DNA of 64,000 nucleotides from Typhlomys cinereus (GCA_023101885.1 JALPQD010000007.1:2128124-2192123); one strand, 5' to 3'. Counted from the stretch's first letter, positions 1 to 12,390 are shown. Made by a program: numbers and translations. The notes: generated by a model from the letters alone, not told the origin.

Positions 1-1120
1 CAGTTCTTTCCTGTATTGGGACCGTGATCACATCATCAGCTACAGTGTTGAAGCCATCAACAGCTATCTCATTTATCATGTTTTTTCACTATTAATAACT
101 TTATGATATGAATATAAGAAGAAAGGTCAAGTAAACCCAAGCTATTTCTCCTTTGCTGTGGAAACATCAGGCAGCTAGACTATTATAAATGCCTATTTAA
201 AATGAAAAAATATGAATTTAGTATTTGTAACATGTTTTAAATAAAATTAAAAGGAAAGCAATTACATATTGTAGGTAATTAAATCATGTAGGTAATAAAC
301 CAGTCAAAAATCACTTATCGAATTCTCACAATATGATGCAATCTTATTGACTAGTTTTCTTCTTGTCCATTAAAGCTCTAGACTTAACATATCCTACAAC
401 ATTGGAACTGTGTAAACTTTGATAAAAATCTCTCAATTTCCTCCAACTTGACTCATTGGTGACACACATATAAACTCTGTGTCTGTGTAATCAGTTTTTC
501 ACTGTTCATGAACTTTAGATTTCAGGAATATGGATTAGAAATCATAGCTTATTGTATTCCAGGCTCTAAGTGTAATTTATCAAAATGTCTAAATGCTGCT
601 TGTAAGTCATGCTTTAAGTCGTATGTATTTTGGAGGCTAGTCAAGCTGTGGGATAGGTTCTGATTTTAATAACATCTTTTTATTTTAAAAATATTCAGTC
701 AAAATTTAAATTTTACATTTTCTTTCTGTTCAAGGAGGCATAGCCCAGCTGTTGGTATAAGATGAATTACAGACATAGCTTCTTTAAGAACTTTTTCAGC
801 TGTACAGTGAGATCAACTATAAATCTCAAAGCTCCTGTGTAGCTCTGTCTATGTCTGTCCCTACTGTCAACATACACACCAGAGTGACACAGTTGTAGAA
901 CTGATATACCAACGCTGATGTGCTACTTTTACCAAGTCTACAGTTCACTTTAGTGTTGCACTTTAGGTGGGTTTTAATAGTTAGAATTTCATATAAAATA
1001 GTTCAAAAGTCCTCTTTACCGACCCCTGTTCTCTGTCTCTCGCCCCTCAGCAACTCCTCCCAAACATGGATATATTCACCGTCCCATAGCTTTGCCTTTT
1101 CAAGAAGGAGGTATCTATAG
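1..1120. other. Unannotated AT-rich intergenic DNA
   Basis: No convincing gene, RNA or repeat recognised. Open frames are short and lack family resemblance. Confidence 0.5.
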
Positions 1121-1130
1121 AAAGACTCAA

Positions 1131-1214
1131 TTTCTTCCTTCCTTCCTTCCTTTCTTCCTTCCTTCCTCCCACTCTTCCTCCCTCCCCCTCTACTTTCTTT
1201 CTTTCTTTCTTTCT

Positions 1215-1255
<41 letters not shown>

Positions 1256-1267
1256 TTCATTCTTTCT
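1131..1267. repeat. Pyrimidine microsatellite (TTCC)n/(TTTC)n
   Basis: A continuous pyrimidine tract of CTTC, TTCC and TTTC units. Short open frames across it encode only Leu/Ser/Phe or, on the other strand, Lys/Glu/Arg runs and are not genes. It ends next to a minus-strand L1 3' end, so it may have grown from that element's tail (inference). Confidence 0.95.
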
Positions 1268-1274
1268 AACATAT

Positions 1275-1500
1275 TGATTAATATATATTTTTCTTTTTAT
1301 TGTTTCATGTCTGAATGAAGTAAATTTATGATATTTTATAACTTAACCCTCAATTCCAACTCCATCCTCTTTCCATTAAAACCATATTTCTTCCCTGCCA
1401 TCAACCTTCCTATCTTTATGTTTTTCACATATGTGACACTCTGGTTTTCAGCTGATCTGTCCTCCACGACACATGTGACACATGTCTGAGTACTTGATAG
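1275..1500 (-). mobile_element. Old L1 3' UTR fragment (minus)
   Basis: Read on the minus strand this ends in an A-rich tail and closely resembles the terminal 3' UTR seen at 8331-8520 (minus) and 9080-9318 (plus). Shared blocks include the wording around ttcatgtctgaatgaag and the later pyrimidine-rich ccatcctctttccattaaaa. It is 5' truncated and diverged, a dead remnant of an older rodent L1 subfamily (Lx-like by resemblance). Confidence 0.6.
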
Positions 1501-1664
1501 GACATAAATCTTATCTCAGTGTGTGTAATCATTGAGGAACGTATCTCCACTCCCTCCTATCAGCATTAATCCTCAGCAGTCCATCAGGGAGATTTGTAGT
1601 CTCTTGAGATCAATCCCCTTTCACGGTACAATATTGATAGAACAATCACTGTGCTTTTGCCTAT

Positions 1665-1779
1665 GTTGTGTTTGAGTGAGGATGCATATGCATCAGACAT
1701 ACATAGATTCCTGGGATGCAACTCAGGCCTCCAGACTATCACAGCAGGTGCTGGACCTGCCCAGCCATCTCACCGGCCC
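1665..1779 (-). mobile_element. tRNA-derived SINE head (minus)
   Basis: The minus strand begins gggccggtgagatggctggg, the usual start of a tRNA-derived rodent SINE, with box A-like agatggctgggc and box B-like gcctgagttgcatccc. Only the head is clear. It is not a functional tRNA gene. Confidence 0.6.
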
Positions 1780-1899
1780 TCTGTTCTTTTAGACATTTTT
1801 CACATGTTGGTTCATCTCATATTCTTATGCAAATGTTGGAGAAATTTCATTTGGTTTGAGGGAAAGAAGTACCTTCAACCTTATTTTTAAATAACACTC

Positions 1900-3505
1900 T
1901 ATTTCCTCTCAATAATCTGCATGAATAAAAGAAGAGTTTCTGTCTTGGAAGAGTATCCTGGCTGCTGAAAACAGCGATGTTTTAGTATAATGCATTCTCT
2001 GTGCTTTACTGAGCTTGAAAATATTATATTGTTAAATGACAAAAACTGACAAAGGAACATGCAGGGAACTCAGGCAGAAAATCGCCTGCGCTGATCAAAT
2101 AAACATGAAGCAAGTCTCATGTTCTCGATAAACAGCTTCCCTTGGCAGGCTAGGCCTGACTCCAGAAGCAGGCATGCCCCCCACAAATTAATTTACTGAC
2201 TGGATAGACAAATCTGCGAGATGAGAGAAGCTCTGCAGATCTGTGATTGACTTGCAGATGAAATCTACACAGGATGCTCATTTGTTTCTTTTTCTACTTA
2301 TTCTAGCGGCCAAACCAAACAAAATGAAATGACACCAATAGGAACTTTTCAGAAAATAAGTTAGCTAAAGAATTTCAGCACATAAATCTGAGAGTTGTAT
2401 GAAAATTTAGAAAAAAAGTAAATTGAACCAAGTCTGTATAGACTGTGTGCTCTGTGATATTAGCAACACAGGCAATGAAATTTGAGAAAGAGCAAGGTCT
2501 CTCCTCAGACCCAGAGAATCAGAGCCTTAGCTTACATCCTGTCTCAGCTGAGTGATTACTAGACATGCCAGTTATATTTGGTGGTGTAGGGGTGAGGGGT
2601 AGAAGGGTAAGAAGAATCACAGCACATACTGCTTACTTCATAATAAGGTAAAACAACAAAGCAAATGTAGCATCACTTTGCATTTTGTAAACTGGAAAGT
2701 ACTCTCTACTATTTACCTGGATATCACCTAAACCAAAATGTCAAATTCCTGAGAAAAGTTTTTTAAAGAGCACGGAAATAGATAGGGCTTTAATTGTTAA
2801 TCACTAAGAAGTCATAGGGATTTTCACTGAGATAAAAGAGTCTAATATTTTTCTCAAAACTCATGATGTTAATGATACTTTTAAATTCCTTTATAGTACA
2901 GAAGATATTTTCCTCCTGTATTTGAAAATGCAAATTTTGTACAATTTACTTTTTTCTAAATTTATACAACTCTTAATTTTATGTGCTGAATTCTTTAGCT
3001 AACATAGCACATAATTTATACAGAGAGCTCTATAATTTTTAGATAGAAATTTCCCCTTGTCTAATTTATCTAAGTGGTTTAGGAAAAGGTTAAATGTAAA
3101 AGAACTGAGATTTAAATCCTTTAAAATCTGAGCTCATAATTTATTACTTCTTCTTTGGCATCATGGGTGCCTCATTCTATAGCGTTGCTTAATTCTGTAG
3201 GAACATTGTATGAACATGCACATAAATTAGAAATCTTTTTGAAAGGTGAGTTGGTGATTTTACATGGCATGAATGTGGCAGCATTTGAAGGAAGGACAGA
3301 AATTTAAGATTCATCTGGATCAATATCCCAGTAAATACTTCCTCTTAATGAGAACACTGGATCCTTTTGAATTGAGTTCTTTGAAATATGTCCTTTATAG
3401 AGATTTCACATTATTTAGTTTATTCTCAAAAATAAATCTCTTTTCCTTGAATGAGATTTTGTCCACACTTTAGGATAAGAAGCCTAAAGCACAAAAGAGT
3501 ATGAG
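1900..3505. other. Unannotated intergenic DNA, possibly unique
   Basis: No repeat, ORF or RNA recognised. Positions 2060-2320 have a less AT-biased, CpG-containing texture than their surroundings; see findings. Confidence 0.45.
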
Positions 3506-3517
3506 GAAGATATTCTC

Positions 3518-3931
3518 TGTTGGGCCCACCCAGGATTTGCCCCAGGGCATGGACGAGCACATGGGACTAAAGATGGCGCTGAGGGCAAGGGTCTTGGGCG
3601 TAACCTGATCACTTCACAGAGAGCTCTAATTGGCTTTCAGGTATCTACTGCCCTCTGTGCTGATTGACATTGAACTTGACCATTAGCACCTGTAAGATGT
3701 ATTGATCTGACACAATTGGATGCCTGTTTTGCACCTTGGTGGCCTTTGTCTATAAAAGTTCCTTTTCTCCCCCCAATAAACTGAAATCTGCTTCTGACAA
3801 TCTACCCGTCTCTTGCTGAGTCTCTGGAGGTAGAGGCGGAGGTGGGGATGGCTGGAACCTGCTTTCATCACATCCAGCAGCTGTGTGTTTGAGCGAATGA
3901 ATGGATGCGTGAGTGGGCACTGGTTCCCACA
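3518..3931 (+). mobile_element. Solo ERVK-like (IAP-related) LTR
   Basis: A 414-bp segment starts TGTTGGGCCCACC and ends CCCACA. It is flanked by a perfect 6-bp direct repeat, attctc, at 3512-3517 and 3932-3937. Inside are an agatggcgctgag block as in IAP-type LTRs, a TATA box (tataaaag, 3751) and a polyadenylation signal AATAAA at 3775-3780, so U3, R and U5 can be placed in plus orientation. Six-base duplications and TG...CA ends are typical of class II rodent ERVs. No internal gag, pol or env lies next to it, so this is a solo LTR left by LTR-LTR recombination. The two short minus-strand ORFs across it are not genes. Confidence 0.85.
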
Positions 3932-4036
3932 ATTCTCCATTGGTATCATTCTGTAATCATCATTGCCAAGAAGTAGGTTTTCTTCTGCCTAACTCTTGTC
4001 TTAGTATTTATAACATGGTAGCATTTCCCATTCAAT

Positions 4037-4292
4037 GAGAGAGAGAGAGAGAGAGAGAGATTTTGTGGGTTTATGCACATGTGCTCTTTCACTCACTCTA
4101 GAGACAAGGCCTCTGACTGGAAGTAGAACTAAACTGGCATTTAGCAAGCCCCAGAGACCTTCTGCATTCTTTCTCTGAGCTTTGGTGCGAGAAACTTCCC
4201 ACACCCAACTATTTAGGCAGCTGCTAGTGCTATAAACTCTGGTCTTTATGCTTATGTAGTATGTGCTCTTAGCCACTGTTCCATTCCCCTGA
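4037..4292 (-). mobile_element. CT-tailed tRNA-derived SINE (minus)
   Basis: On the minus strand a tRNA-like head (ggaacagtggctaagagcac, then aagaccagagtttatagcac) leads into a body ending in a (CT)n run, seen here as (GA)n at 4037-4060. The arrangement matches the plus-strand copies at 10198, 15886, 22325 and 62317. It is diverged. Confidence 0.6.
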
Positions 4293-4675
4293 CCCTTCCT
4301 CAACTTTTCTAATGAAGCCCAGAGTACATGTTTCTGGTTGACCAAGCCGTCATCTCCCTTTCGATGGACCACCATGACTGGGCCTTGAACCCTTGCCACC
4401 CTGGCCTTCCCTGAAGAACAGGGTGTTCAGCCAGCAAGGATGATGTTAGGAGAATCTTCCTGAGAAGGAAGCCATGTAAAGTTCAGAAAGACAAACATCA
4501 CATTTTTTCCCATTACAAAAGAAAAGTTGGTTTATCAGATATCTTTCCAGAGCAGTGGATGTCAAATATGTTATCCTGCAAACTGTTTAAGGACTTGCAG
4601 ACATGCAATGCATTCTAGATGCCCTGAAATAGATCCCATGATTCTGCTTCTTATTTGATTGCTTATTTATTTGTT

Positions 4676-4752
4676 CTGTGGTGCTGGGATCAAACCCAGA
4701 GCCCTGTGCCTGCTTGGGAAGTGCTTTGTCATTGAACTACATTCCCAGAAGC
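4676..4752 (-). mobile_element. ID-like SINE (minus)
   Basis: The plus strand reads gtgctgggatcaaacccaga...ctgcttgggaagtgctttgtcattgaactac, the reverse complement of the ID/BC1-like tRNA-Ala-derived head (box A tagttcaatgac, box B gggtttgatccc). Old and truncated. Confidence 0.75.
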
Positions 4753-4759
4753 TAGGTCT

Positions 4760-5300
4760 TGATAATCTGATGATCTCTCAGGTGATATTCAGGCCACTTT
4801 CAGCAGCCACTCATTGGAGAGCAAGGAGTTGTGACTTGAGAGCCTGACAAGAATCTCTGGGACTGTTCATTGATTTCATGCAGTCCTGACTAGCTTCCAT
4901 ATTTACAGAGCTGCAGATCCACATTAAGACTGTGTTTGTTGGATCTGTTAACATATATGGAAAACTGGAAATGATGGGGAGTCAGGTTCCCTTGATCCCT
5001 CTTGAATACTTTAGTGCCACGTTCATTTGTACTGAAAACAGAAACCATTCACCATGCAGTTGTTATACAGAATTCATTTACAATGGAAATATTTTTACAA
5101 ACTTGTATCAGTATCTAAATAAACAAAAAGTCATGTTATGTAAAAAAATAGAAATAAGGAGCTATTTGGAAGAAGATAAGGATTGGATGAGGAGCAATGG
5201 GTATATGAAACTGATTGAAATATGTCATATGCATGCTTGAAATAAAACTGAAAGCGGTTGACCACTATACAATAAAAAGTGTTACTTAAATCAAGTTGCA
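4760..5300. other. Unannotated intergenic DNA
   Basis: Nothing recognised. A 102-residue open frame at 4932-5240 has no recognisable motif and no supporting context. Confidence 0.45.
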
Positions 5301-5301
5301 T

Positions 5302-5573
5302 GGAAAGAAAGAAAGAATGAATGAAGGAAGGAAGGAAGGAAGGAAGAGGGGGAAGGAAGGAAGGAAGAGGGGGAAGGAAGGGAGGAAAGAGTGGATGAAG
5401 AAAGAGAGATAGAGGGAGGAAAGAGAGGGAAGGATGGAGGGAAAGATAAAAAGACTTAAAGAAAGGAAAAAAGAAAAAGAGAGAAAGAGAAAGAAAGAAA
5501 GAGAAAGAGAAAGAAAGAAAGAAAAAGAAAGAGAGAAAGAAAAAGAGAGAGAGAAAAAAGAAAAAGAAAGATT
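5302..5573. repeat. Polypurine tract (GAAA/GAAGG)n
   Basis: About 270 bp of almost pure purine on the plus strand, in GAAA, GGAA, GAGGG and AAAGAG units. Mirror symmetry makes triplex (H-DNA) formation possible in principle. Any ORF through it is low complexity. Confidence 0.95.
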
Positions 5574-5579
5574 TAAAAT

Positions 5580-8330
5580 GTGATTGATTTTTTTTCTCTT
5601 ATCTATTTTCCTTCTGGTCTCCACATAGGAGATTCTCCTCCACATGCCTTCTTCCCTATTTGGAAGGACAATTACATGTCTGGTCTGAAGTTTCACAGCT
5701 GGAGAAAGTTGTCTCAAAAAGCAGAGAGCAGCTAATGTGAAGATGCAAGAAGATGGGGGTCATCTCTGCACAGACCTCCCAGGGAAACAATCATACTGAT
5801 GCAGCATTCAGAGAGTAAAAACCTTCCTGCATCAGGGATGAAAATAAGTGTCACAACTAACACATCCATCAATCAAGATGATACCCCTTCTCTATATTTG
5901 ATTTAACAGTGTAATGAAAAGTTCTCCCAACACACATGCATATCTAGTCATTTGTGAGCAAAAGCACTTAGATTAGTCTTTCTTGAAGCCAACTAAATAT
6001 CAAAGCCATTTCCTTTTCATGTTTTCTTTTATTCATACATGTTATTTGCATATTTAATGGATGCATTTATAAATACATAGTTAACACATGTTTGGAAAAA
6101 TATGATCTGCCACTCAAAGTTGGGAGTCAGAATTTTAGTGTCTTCACAGCTAAGAATTTGAAACTTTCCTTACAACTTGTTTCTATACAATGTTCTTGGA
6201 ACAAACATTTATTTTGGTCCCAAACAAACTTTGCTTTTATAAAATTAAATACTGTTCACAAGTTTACACAATTTGCATTGATAAAATCTATGTGAAACTC
6301 ATTTGACACATTCTGCTTGTTTTAAATCCATATATCTTTAATCAATTTAAAATAACTCATAGTATTATAATCACATCATAAGGTTGCTATTTTATTTTAT
6401 GTAAAAAGCTAACGATGTACATGTCACAAGCTGTCCTCTTGGAGTGGAACGCTGCAGAACGCTATCAGAATATCAAAGCCCACTTAACTAGTACGTGGAC
6501 TTTCATCATGTAGAACACCTGAAAACTGTTCCCACAGTCCTGTCTCTTTATGATTTCATTTCAACCTCTTCTGCATTTTGAGTTTTTGTAAGAACTATTG
6601 TACCCAAATTATGACACTTTATCCATGCCACCTACTTTTAAATTCATCATTGATTTGATGTATTCACTAGTCTGCTGCCCTTCCCTACCTTGTGTCAACA
6701 GTCACATGTTCTGAAACCCAGGGAATAGGGCTGAATACTCGATGTTCTGGTTACACTAAGGCCTTATGAATTAACTTTAGTAATTTTCCCACTAAAAAAC
6801 AAATAATTTCTTCTCCATGGAATCAAGTATTAAGAAACCATTCATGAATTTTTCACCACACTATAAGCATATACTTGATCCAGTATTCCATGGTCTTTGT
6901 TCTTACTCTCATTCACCTCCTTCTTGATATCATTCAAAAAATAATAAGAATATTTTGCAATTCAGATTCCACATCCAGAGTTTAGGTTATGCCATAGTTT
7001 AGAGAATTATAACCTATTCCTTGATGGATTGTGATACCAACAAAAGTCCTTCTACTTATTTTCTTTGTTGAACCCAAATCAGTCTTTTTGAGAGGGAAAT
7101 ACAATTTAAATTATTTCACTGAGGTTATTAAAATTACTTGAATCTGCTCTTTGTTAGGTTGTTTCCATTATTCTTGTGAATTCAGCATAGTCTTCCTCTG
7201 TAAACCCTGCCTTCCCTTCATTATCAGCAAGCTAATAAGAAAAACTTCCATACATCTTTGGCAACTCATACTTTCAGTGTTATAGCAAGTATAAATATTC
7301 TTAATGTATCATCACTAAATTCAGTGTTTCTGTGAGACCCACTTCATTATGTACTTTACCTTCATCCATTTCACTAGTGAGATGTATTGATAGTTTCCAA
7401 TTACTCCTACTAGTTCTTTATAGAAAAAAGTGAATAAATCTACTTAACATTGAGGTCTGCAATCTATCACAGCTCTTGCCAGAGAAGATCCTTACAAAAA
7501 AAAAGATTGCTAAAAGCTTATAAACCACATGCATTCTATCTAGTCTAAATTGTTTCTACCTTACAAGACCTTAGTACGTGTACCAGATATTTTTCTAAGT
7601 TTCTCATCTTAGAATTCATGGAGTTTTTCCTTTGCCTTCTAAAAAATATTTTTCACTATCTTAGAATATGTCCAAATGTCTAAAAAAATCTATGACGTAG
7701 AAATTCAAATGTCTTAATATAGAGAGTATAAATGTATTTATTCATTCAGCTATCAAATATCACTGAATATTTGCTGGGAAAATTGGCTAAAGCTAGAAGT
7801 GAGCACACAGAGAAATACAGATAAAATAGTCTGAGTCAGAGGAACATACCTGGCAGTATCAATCTAGATGTTAAAGCAGGTGAATATGAGCACTGTATAA
7901 AATCTCTAATTATTGATTAACTTTTTACCCTGTTTAAGAGCAACTTAACTCTCATGAGTCTGATATTTAGTATGTACATTTGGAAATGCCAAGGCATTTA
8001 GTTACTTGCATTTGTTCTGTGAACAAATTTCAGCATTCATACTTTAGTCATAACTTTAGTCATAATCTGAGGTTACTGTCAAATAAATTCAAGTCAATAA
8101 TTATTTATACATCACATAAAGTTTTCTTGCCATGAAAGCAAATCCCATGATGTTTTTCCTTGTAGATATTCAGCGTTTACATAGAGCTTTGTATTGGAAA
8201 ATACAGATAATAAATGTACCTGGTTTATATGTAGTTAACATCATTCATAAAAAATACTATTAAACAAAACAACCTTAAATTCTGTTTCAAAGGTTTAAAC
8301 CATAAAAAATGTGTATCCTTTTTGAACTAA
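5580..8330. other. Unannotated AT-rich intergenic DNA
   Basis: About 2.7 kb in which no gene, RNA or clear repeat could be recognised by eye. Very old repeats could be hidden here. Confidence 0.4.
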
Positions 8331-8740
8331 ATTATTATTATTTTAGAGTTTCATATACCAATACAGTGAATTTGTGATATTTTCATGCCTCAATTACCAA
8401 TTCCATCACCTTCTCTTTTCCTATTAAAAACCCTACTTTTTCCTTTTACTTTTCCTCCTACTTTCATGATTTTTGCATTTGTGGCCCACTGAGTTATGTC
8501 TGGGTTGCCTTTGACTGAATGTGCCTGAGCATTGGCTGGAGCGTGATTCACGTCGCAGTGTGTACCAGCAAGGAAAGCAACTCCCCTGCCCCACTCGATC
8601 CAGTAGTAACTTTCAATACTTACTCCCTGGCTTTGTGTACTCCATGCATATGTGTCTGTCATTATTTCCCAGTAGAAGTGAAATTTAGTAACTGGGGACT
8701 TGATTGTTGCATCCAAATCTAAATAGGATGTTGGAACTAC
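8331..8740 (-). mobile_element. L1 3' UTR fragment (minus)
   Basis: Read on the minus strand it contains ggcaacccagacataac, aaaatcatgaaagtaggagg and then cacaaattcactgtatt before an A-rich end. These blocks align with the plus-strand L1 at 8800-9318, so both are 3' ends of one older L1 subfamily. Any ORF within is a shadow of UTR sequence. Confidence 0.65.
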
Positions 8741-8799
8741 ATCTCAGAAAATGACCTAAAATGAATTATGCCATTAGAAACATGTTTTATGCTTTTTTA

Positions 8800-9318
8800 A
8801 AAAAATTTATTTCAAGGCTTGGGAAACATCCCAGAAGAGGGGACAATAAAATTACAAGAACCTGAAAGGGGGCAGGAGGGTGGCCAGAAAGTGTCTCCTG
8901 GACATGGCAGGTCTATTGCGTCCATGAACTCACTGCAGCTATATGTTCTCTTACAAAACCTGCACAGGATCTAACCTATCAACATTGCATCGTGGAAGGG
9001 GGAGGAGCTCATGAGGCCCTTCACCCCTGAGAGACTGTTGAGGGTTAGTTTTGACACGTTGCTGTAAATACTCTCCTCAGTGGTATACATGATTGGCTCC
9101 CCAGCAAGTGCTCAGACATAGGTCGTCAAAGGTGACCCAGAGGAAATTCAATGAACCACACATGTGAAAATCATGAAAATGGTAGGAAATCTGGTGAAGA
9201 AGAAAGTTAGTAATGGGAGAACGAAGCAGGTGGCACTGTGAATTAACATGTAAATCTATCATAAATTCACTGTATTCATTTATGAAATTCTAAAAGAATA
9301 AAATGCTTTGTACCTAAA
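8800..9318 (+). mobile_element. Old rodent L1 3' UTR (plus, Lx-like)
   Basis: Contains landmarks of rodent L1 3' UTRs in order: agaggggacaataaaat, gggggcaggagggtggcc, ctggacatggcaggtctatt, catgaactcactgcagctat, acctgcacaggatctaacc, gggggaggagctcatgaggc, then a terminal A-rich segment with AATAAA near 9298. It is 5' truncated with no ORF2 attached. The neighbouring minus-strand copy shares its terminal half. Confidence 0.75.
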
Positions 9319-9339
9319 AAAAGAAAGAAAGAGAGGTGC

Positions 9340-10190
9340 AATGCATTTAGTGATGTTGAAAGTCACTCGGGCTTTTTGAGGATGATTCTAAGAGCAGCAT
9401 TTGCAGCGGGTAGCTGGGACTTAATAAAGCCTTGTTGGGCTGGACACATAAGGAAACAATAAGTAGAAACTTTATTTTTCTAAAAGTATGATTCAAGCAT
9501 CATAATTCCTCATTGTGTGTATTATTTACAAAGAATAAACCTTGAATTTCTTTGAAAAAAATGTTCTTTCAAAGATTTATTTCTCGGTTGTCAAACACAT
9601 TGCTGAATTGTTTTCAGAGATGTTCCTGCCTAATATGAAATCACTGTTCTCATTGTCTTCCTCATTGCTTCTATTTGGAGGAACAAAATTTCAAGGGTAG
9701 ATGAGCCCCTGATCTAGTGGGAGTTTTCATTTTTTAGAAAAACAAGCCAAAAAAAAAAAAAAAACCCGCAGCAATATTAGCAACACAACAGAGCAAAACA
9801 AGGAGCAGCCATTACAAATCATACTTCTGGTTTCATTCTAACACAAGAGCACACAGAAGTCAGGTGCAGAGCATTGTAGGCTACACACAGTCCAAGTAGA
9901 AGTAGGAGGTAATTAGTGAGACTCAGCACTCCATCATGGTGTGCAAGCTTGAATACCTATGAGCCCAGGGATTTATCTACAGCCTTCCTGTTTTCGCAGC
10001 TGCTAGTTCTATTTGATATATCATCAATTGTTTTGTAAATACTAAAGGAGGATTAAGTTTTCATTGCTGTAATAACCAAACTGTGATGCATAAACAATCT
10101 AAATCCTCAAACATATATATATGTTTGCAACTAGGAAGGACAAGACTTGAGAGTTTTTTGAAGATATGATTTTGAATCAAAGAAAAACGT
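9340..10190. other. Unannotated intergenic DNA
   Basis: No gene or clear repeat recognised apart from a poly(A) run near 9750, perhaps the tail of an unrecognised retroposon. Confidence 0.4.
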
Positions 10191-10197
10191 GCATTTG

Positions 10198-10335
10198 CGA
10201 TCCCACAGGATGGCTCCGTGGGTGGGTGGGTGCGGTGTCTGTGTGCAAAGCTGGTGACCTGAGTTCAATCCCCACAAGACTACATGGTGGAAAAGAAATA
10301 ACTGACTTCTGAAGACTGTCCCCTGACAACAGCCT

Positions 10336-10395
<60 letters not shown>

Positions 10396-10437
10396 CACAC
10401 ACACTCTCAAAAATAAAAAATAAAGAGACAATTTTTT
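10198..10437 (+). mobile_element. CT-tailed tRNA-derived SINE (plus)
   Basis: Head with box A-like ggatggctccgtgg and box B-like ctgagttcaatccccac, a short body (actgacttctgaagactg), then (CT)n at 10338-10395, a short CA run and an A-rich end (aaaataaaaaataaag). Both minus-strand ORFs over the CT run are Arg/Glu repeats and not real. Confidence 0.75.
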
Positions 10438-10439
10438 AA

Positions 10440-11750
10440 AATTTTTCCTTTGAAGATCAGTTCCTACTTAAAATGAGGACAAAGACACATAAAAAGTTGA
10501 GTAAACAAGATTGCGCACAAAAGAGTTTAACACAAGGTCTGGATCAGTGACAGGCTATTTTCTTATGACTACTGAATGGAATTTTTTTGATAATAATTCA
10601 AAGCAAAGATGTATTTTTCTAGCCTTTCTAGCTCAATGTTGTTTCTTTCCACTTAGAAATCTCCCCATTTTCACTCTACATTTTCATCTACTTATTTAGC
10701 CTTTGCTTCATACATTCACAGTAAGGTCTTATTTGGATGAATGTCTTCTTTGATGAGATCTAAAGAAACCCTCTAGTGAATGTGTTTTGCAAATCTGCTA
10801 TGTTTAGAGAGGGCTTGAAGTTACAGATGATTACATCAAAAAAGGGGTGTAAGTTGCTATTGAAATAATCATGTAGGTCAGTTGATTGGTAGGAACAGAC
10901 TAGAATGATTGCATTTCACAGTGGATTTTTCCTTCCATGCCTATGAAAGGTCATATAACACAGTAAGATATAGTCTGAGAAGGGAAAGGAAGAGGTGAAT
11001 GAAGATTGAAACTTAAACATCTACTGTGGTTTGGCTACATAAATAGACAGAAATTTAGTTTGATAAGGTAGGAATAAATAAATCAACTATAGGATGCATT
11101 AACAGCTTTCTAGATAATTGGAAGTGAAAAGAAGATAGCAATTATTAGATTCAAGTTGTAAATCTTCCATAGTATATTACATAGCTCAAGAACCTTTCTG
11201 TCTCTTGGATGACATCTAATTTCATCAAAGAAGCATCAAATGCCTTCCCTAGATGTGTAAGAATTAATATATTTTGAATTCATGAGGGAAAAAGAAACTT
11301 ATACAAAAGTCAGTCTTTTCATGATCAGGTGACTTGTAGCACATTATTCTTTTAAATGCAAACTCCCTCTAACTCTCTTAAATTTGTGAATAAATTTCAA
11401 CCTAAAAAGTTAGCAGTAACCATTATGGTGAATCTGTTTTACAAAGTGTGGGTAGCGCACACACAAATGCTACAATACTGCTGCATATTATGTACTTGGA
11501 AATTGGACGCTGTTAAAATCTTTCAAGGGCTTCTATTAATAGCCAGAGGGGGAGACTGTTGCCACTTAAGGGAGTAAAAGTGCCTGAAACTAGAAGAGCA
11601 ATAATGACCCTTGATTTACCCTGCAGTTTACAACTCCGCTGGAGTTTTAAATTTCTCACCTGAAAAGAAATCCTTTTACTTATTTAAGATTTGTTATTTA
11701 AGATTTGTCTGTTTATTTAATCTTTTTGCAGAATTTCTTTTGTATTGTTT
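10440..11750. other. Unannotated intergenic DNA
   Basis: No gene, RNA or clear repeat recognised. Open frames at 10511 and 11356 are short and without motif. Confidence 0.4.
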
Positions 11751-11754
11751 CATT

Positions 11755-11844
11755 GTATTTGGGAGTTACTGGGCATTGAACCCAAGGTTTTGGTAATGAA
11801 AAGAAAGCTCTCTTTCTCTGTATCATTAGGACTCAATCCCTAGC
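11755..11844 (-). mobile_element. ID-like SINE (minus, diverged)
   Basis: The plus strand gggagttactgggcattgaa followed by cccaaggttt is the complement of an ID-type box B region, and actcaatccctagc marks the start of the element. Truncated. Confidence 0.55.
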
Positions 11845-11849
11845 TTGTT

Positions 11850-12390
11850 ATATAAAGGATTCTTAATTGTATCGAGAAAAGTAAGAGATAAAAGCTTTGG
11901 AGTGGCTAATTCTGGCAGTGGGAAGTAAGGAGGTTGATAAAAGCTCACACCACAAGAAACAAAACTGGGGGAAAAATAGCAAAAAGAATCTCTCAGTTTT
12001 CTGTATCTATTAGTGAGAAGCCACTGGACCTGGGTAAGAGGAGGGAGAATCTGAGAAGTGCATCTTGGGAGTTTGGCTCCCTCTCTCCTACTCAGTTCTC
12101 CATAGTCAAAGCAGCCTCCCCACAACAGGGATCACTGAACTCACTGAGTTAAGTGAATGAGAAGGGTTTTGAAATCCAGGGTCTATTTAACATTTACACC
12201 ATAAGTATCTCAAATGATAATTTCAGTGATAATGTACACATTACTCATAGATTACTTTATACCTTTTAAATGAATATTAGTTTTTTGCAACCAAGAATGT
12301 GTATCTTCATGTCATAAATTATACCACATTTCTGCATTTCTTCTCTCTACAAAATAGTCATGTTTATACATGGAAAGAGAAAGGGCATCA
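11850..12390. other. Unannotated intergenic DNA
   Basis: Nothing recognised; short overlapping open frames on both strands show no family resemblance. Confidence 0.4.

Noticed and set aside
5286..5717. 143-residue Ser/Leu/Phe-rich ORF that looks like a membrane protein
   Set aside because: Encoded by the pyrimidine strand of a simple repeat.
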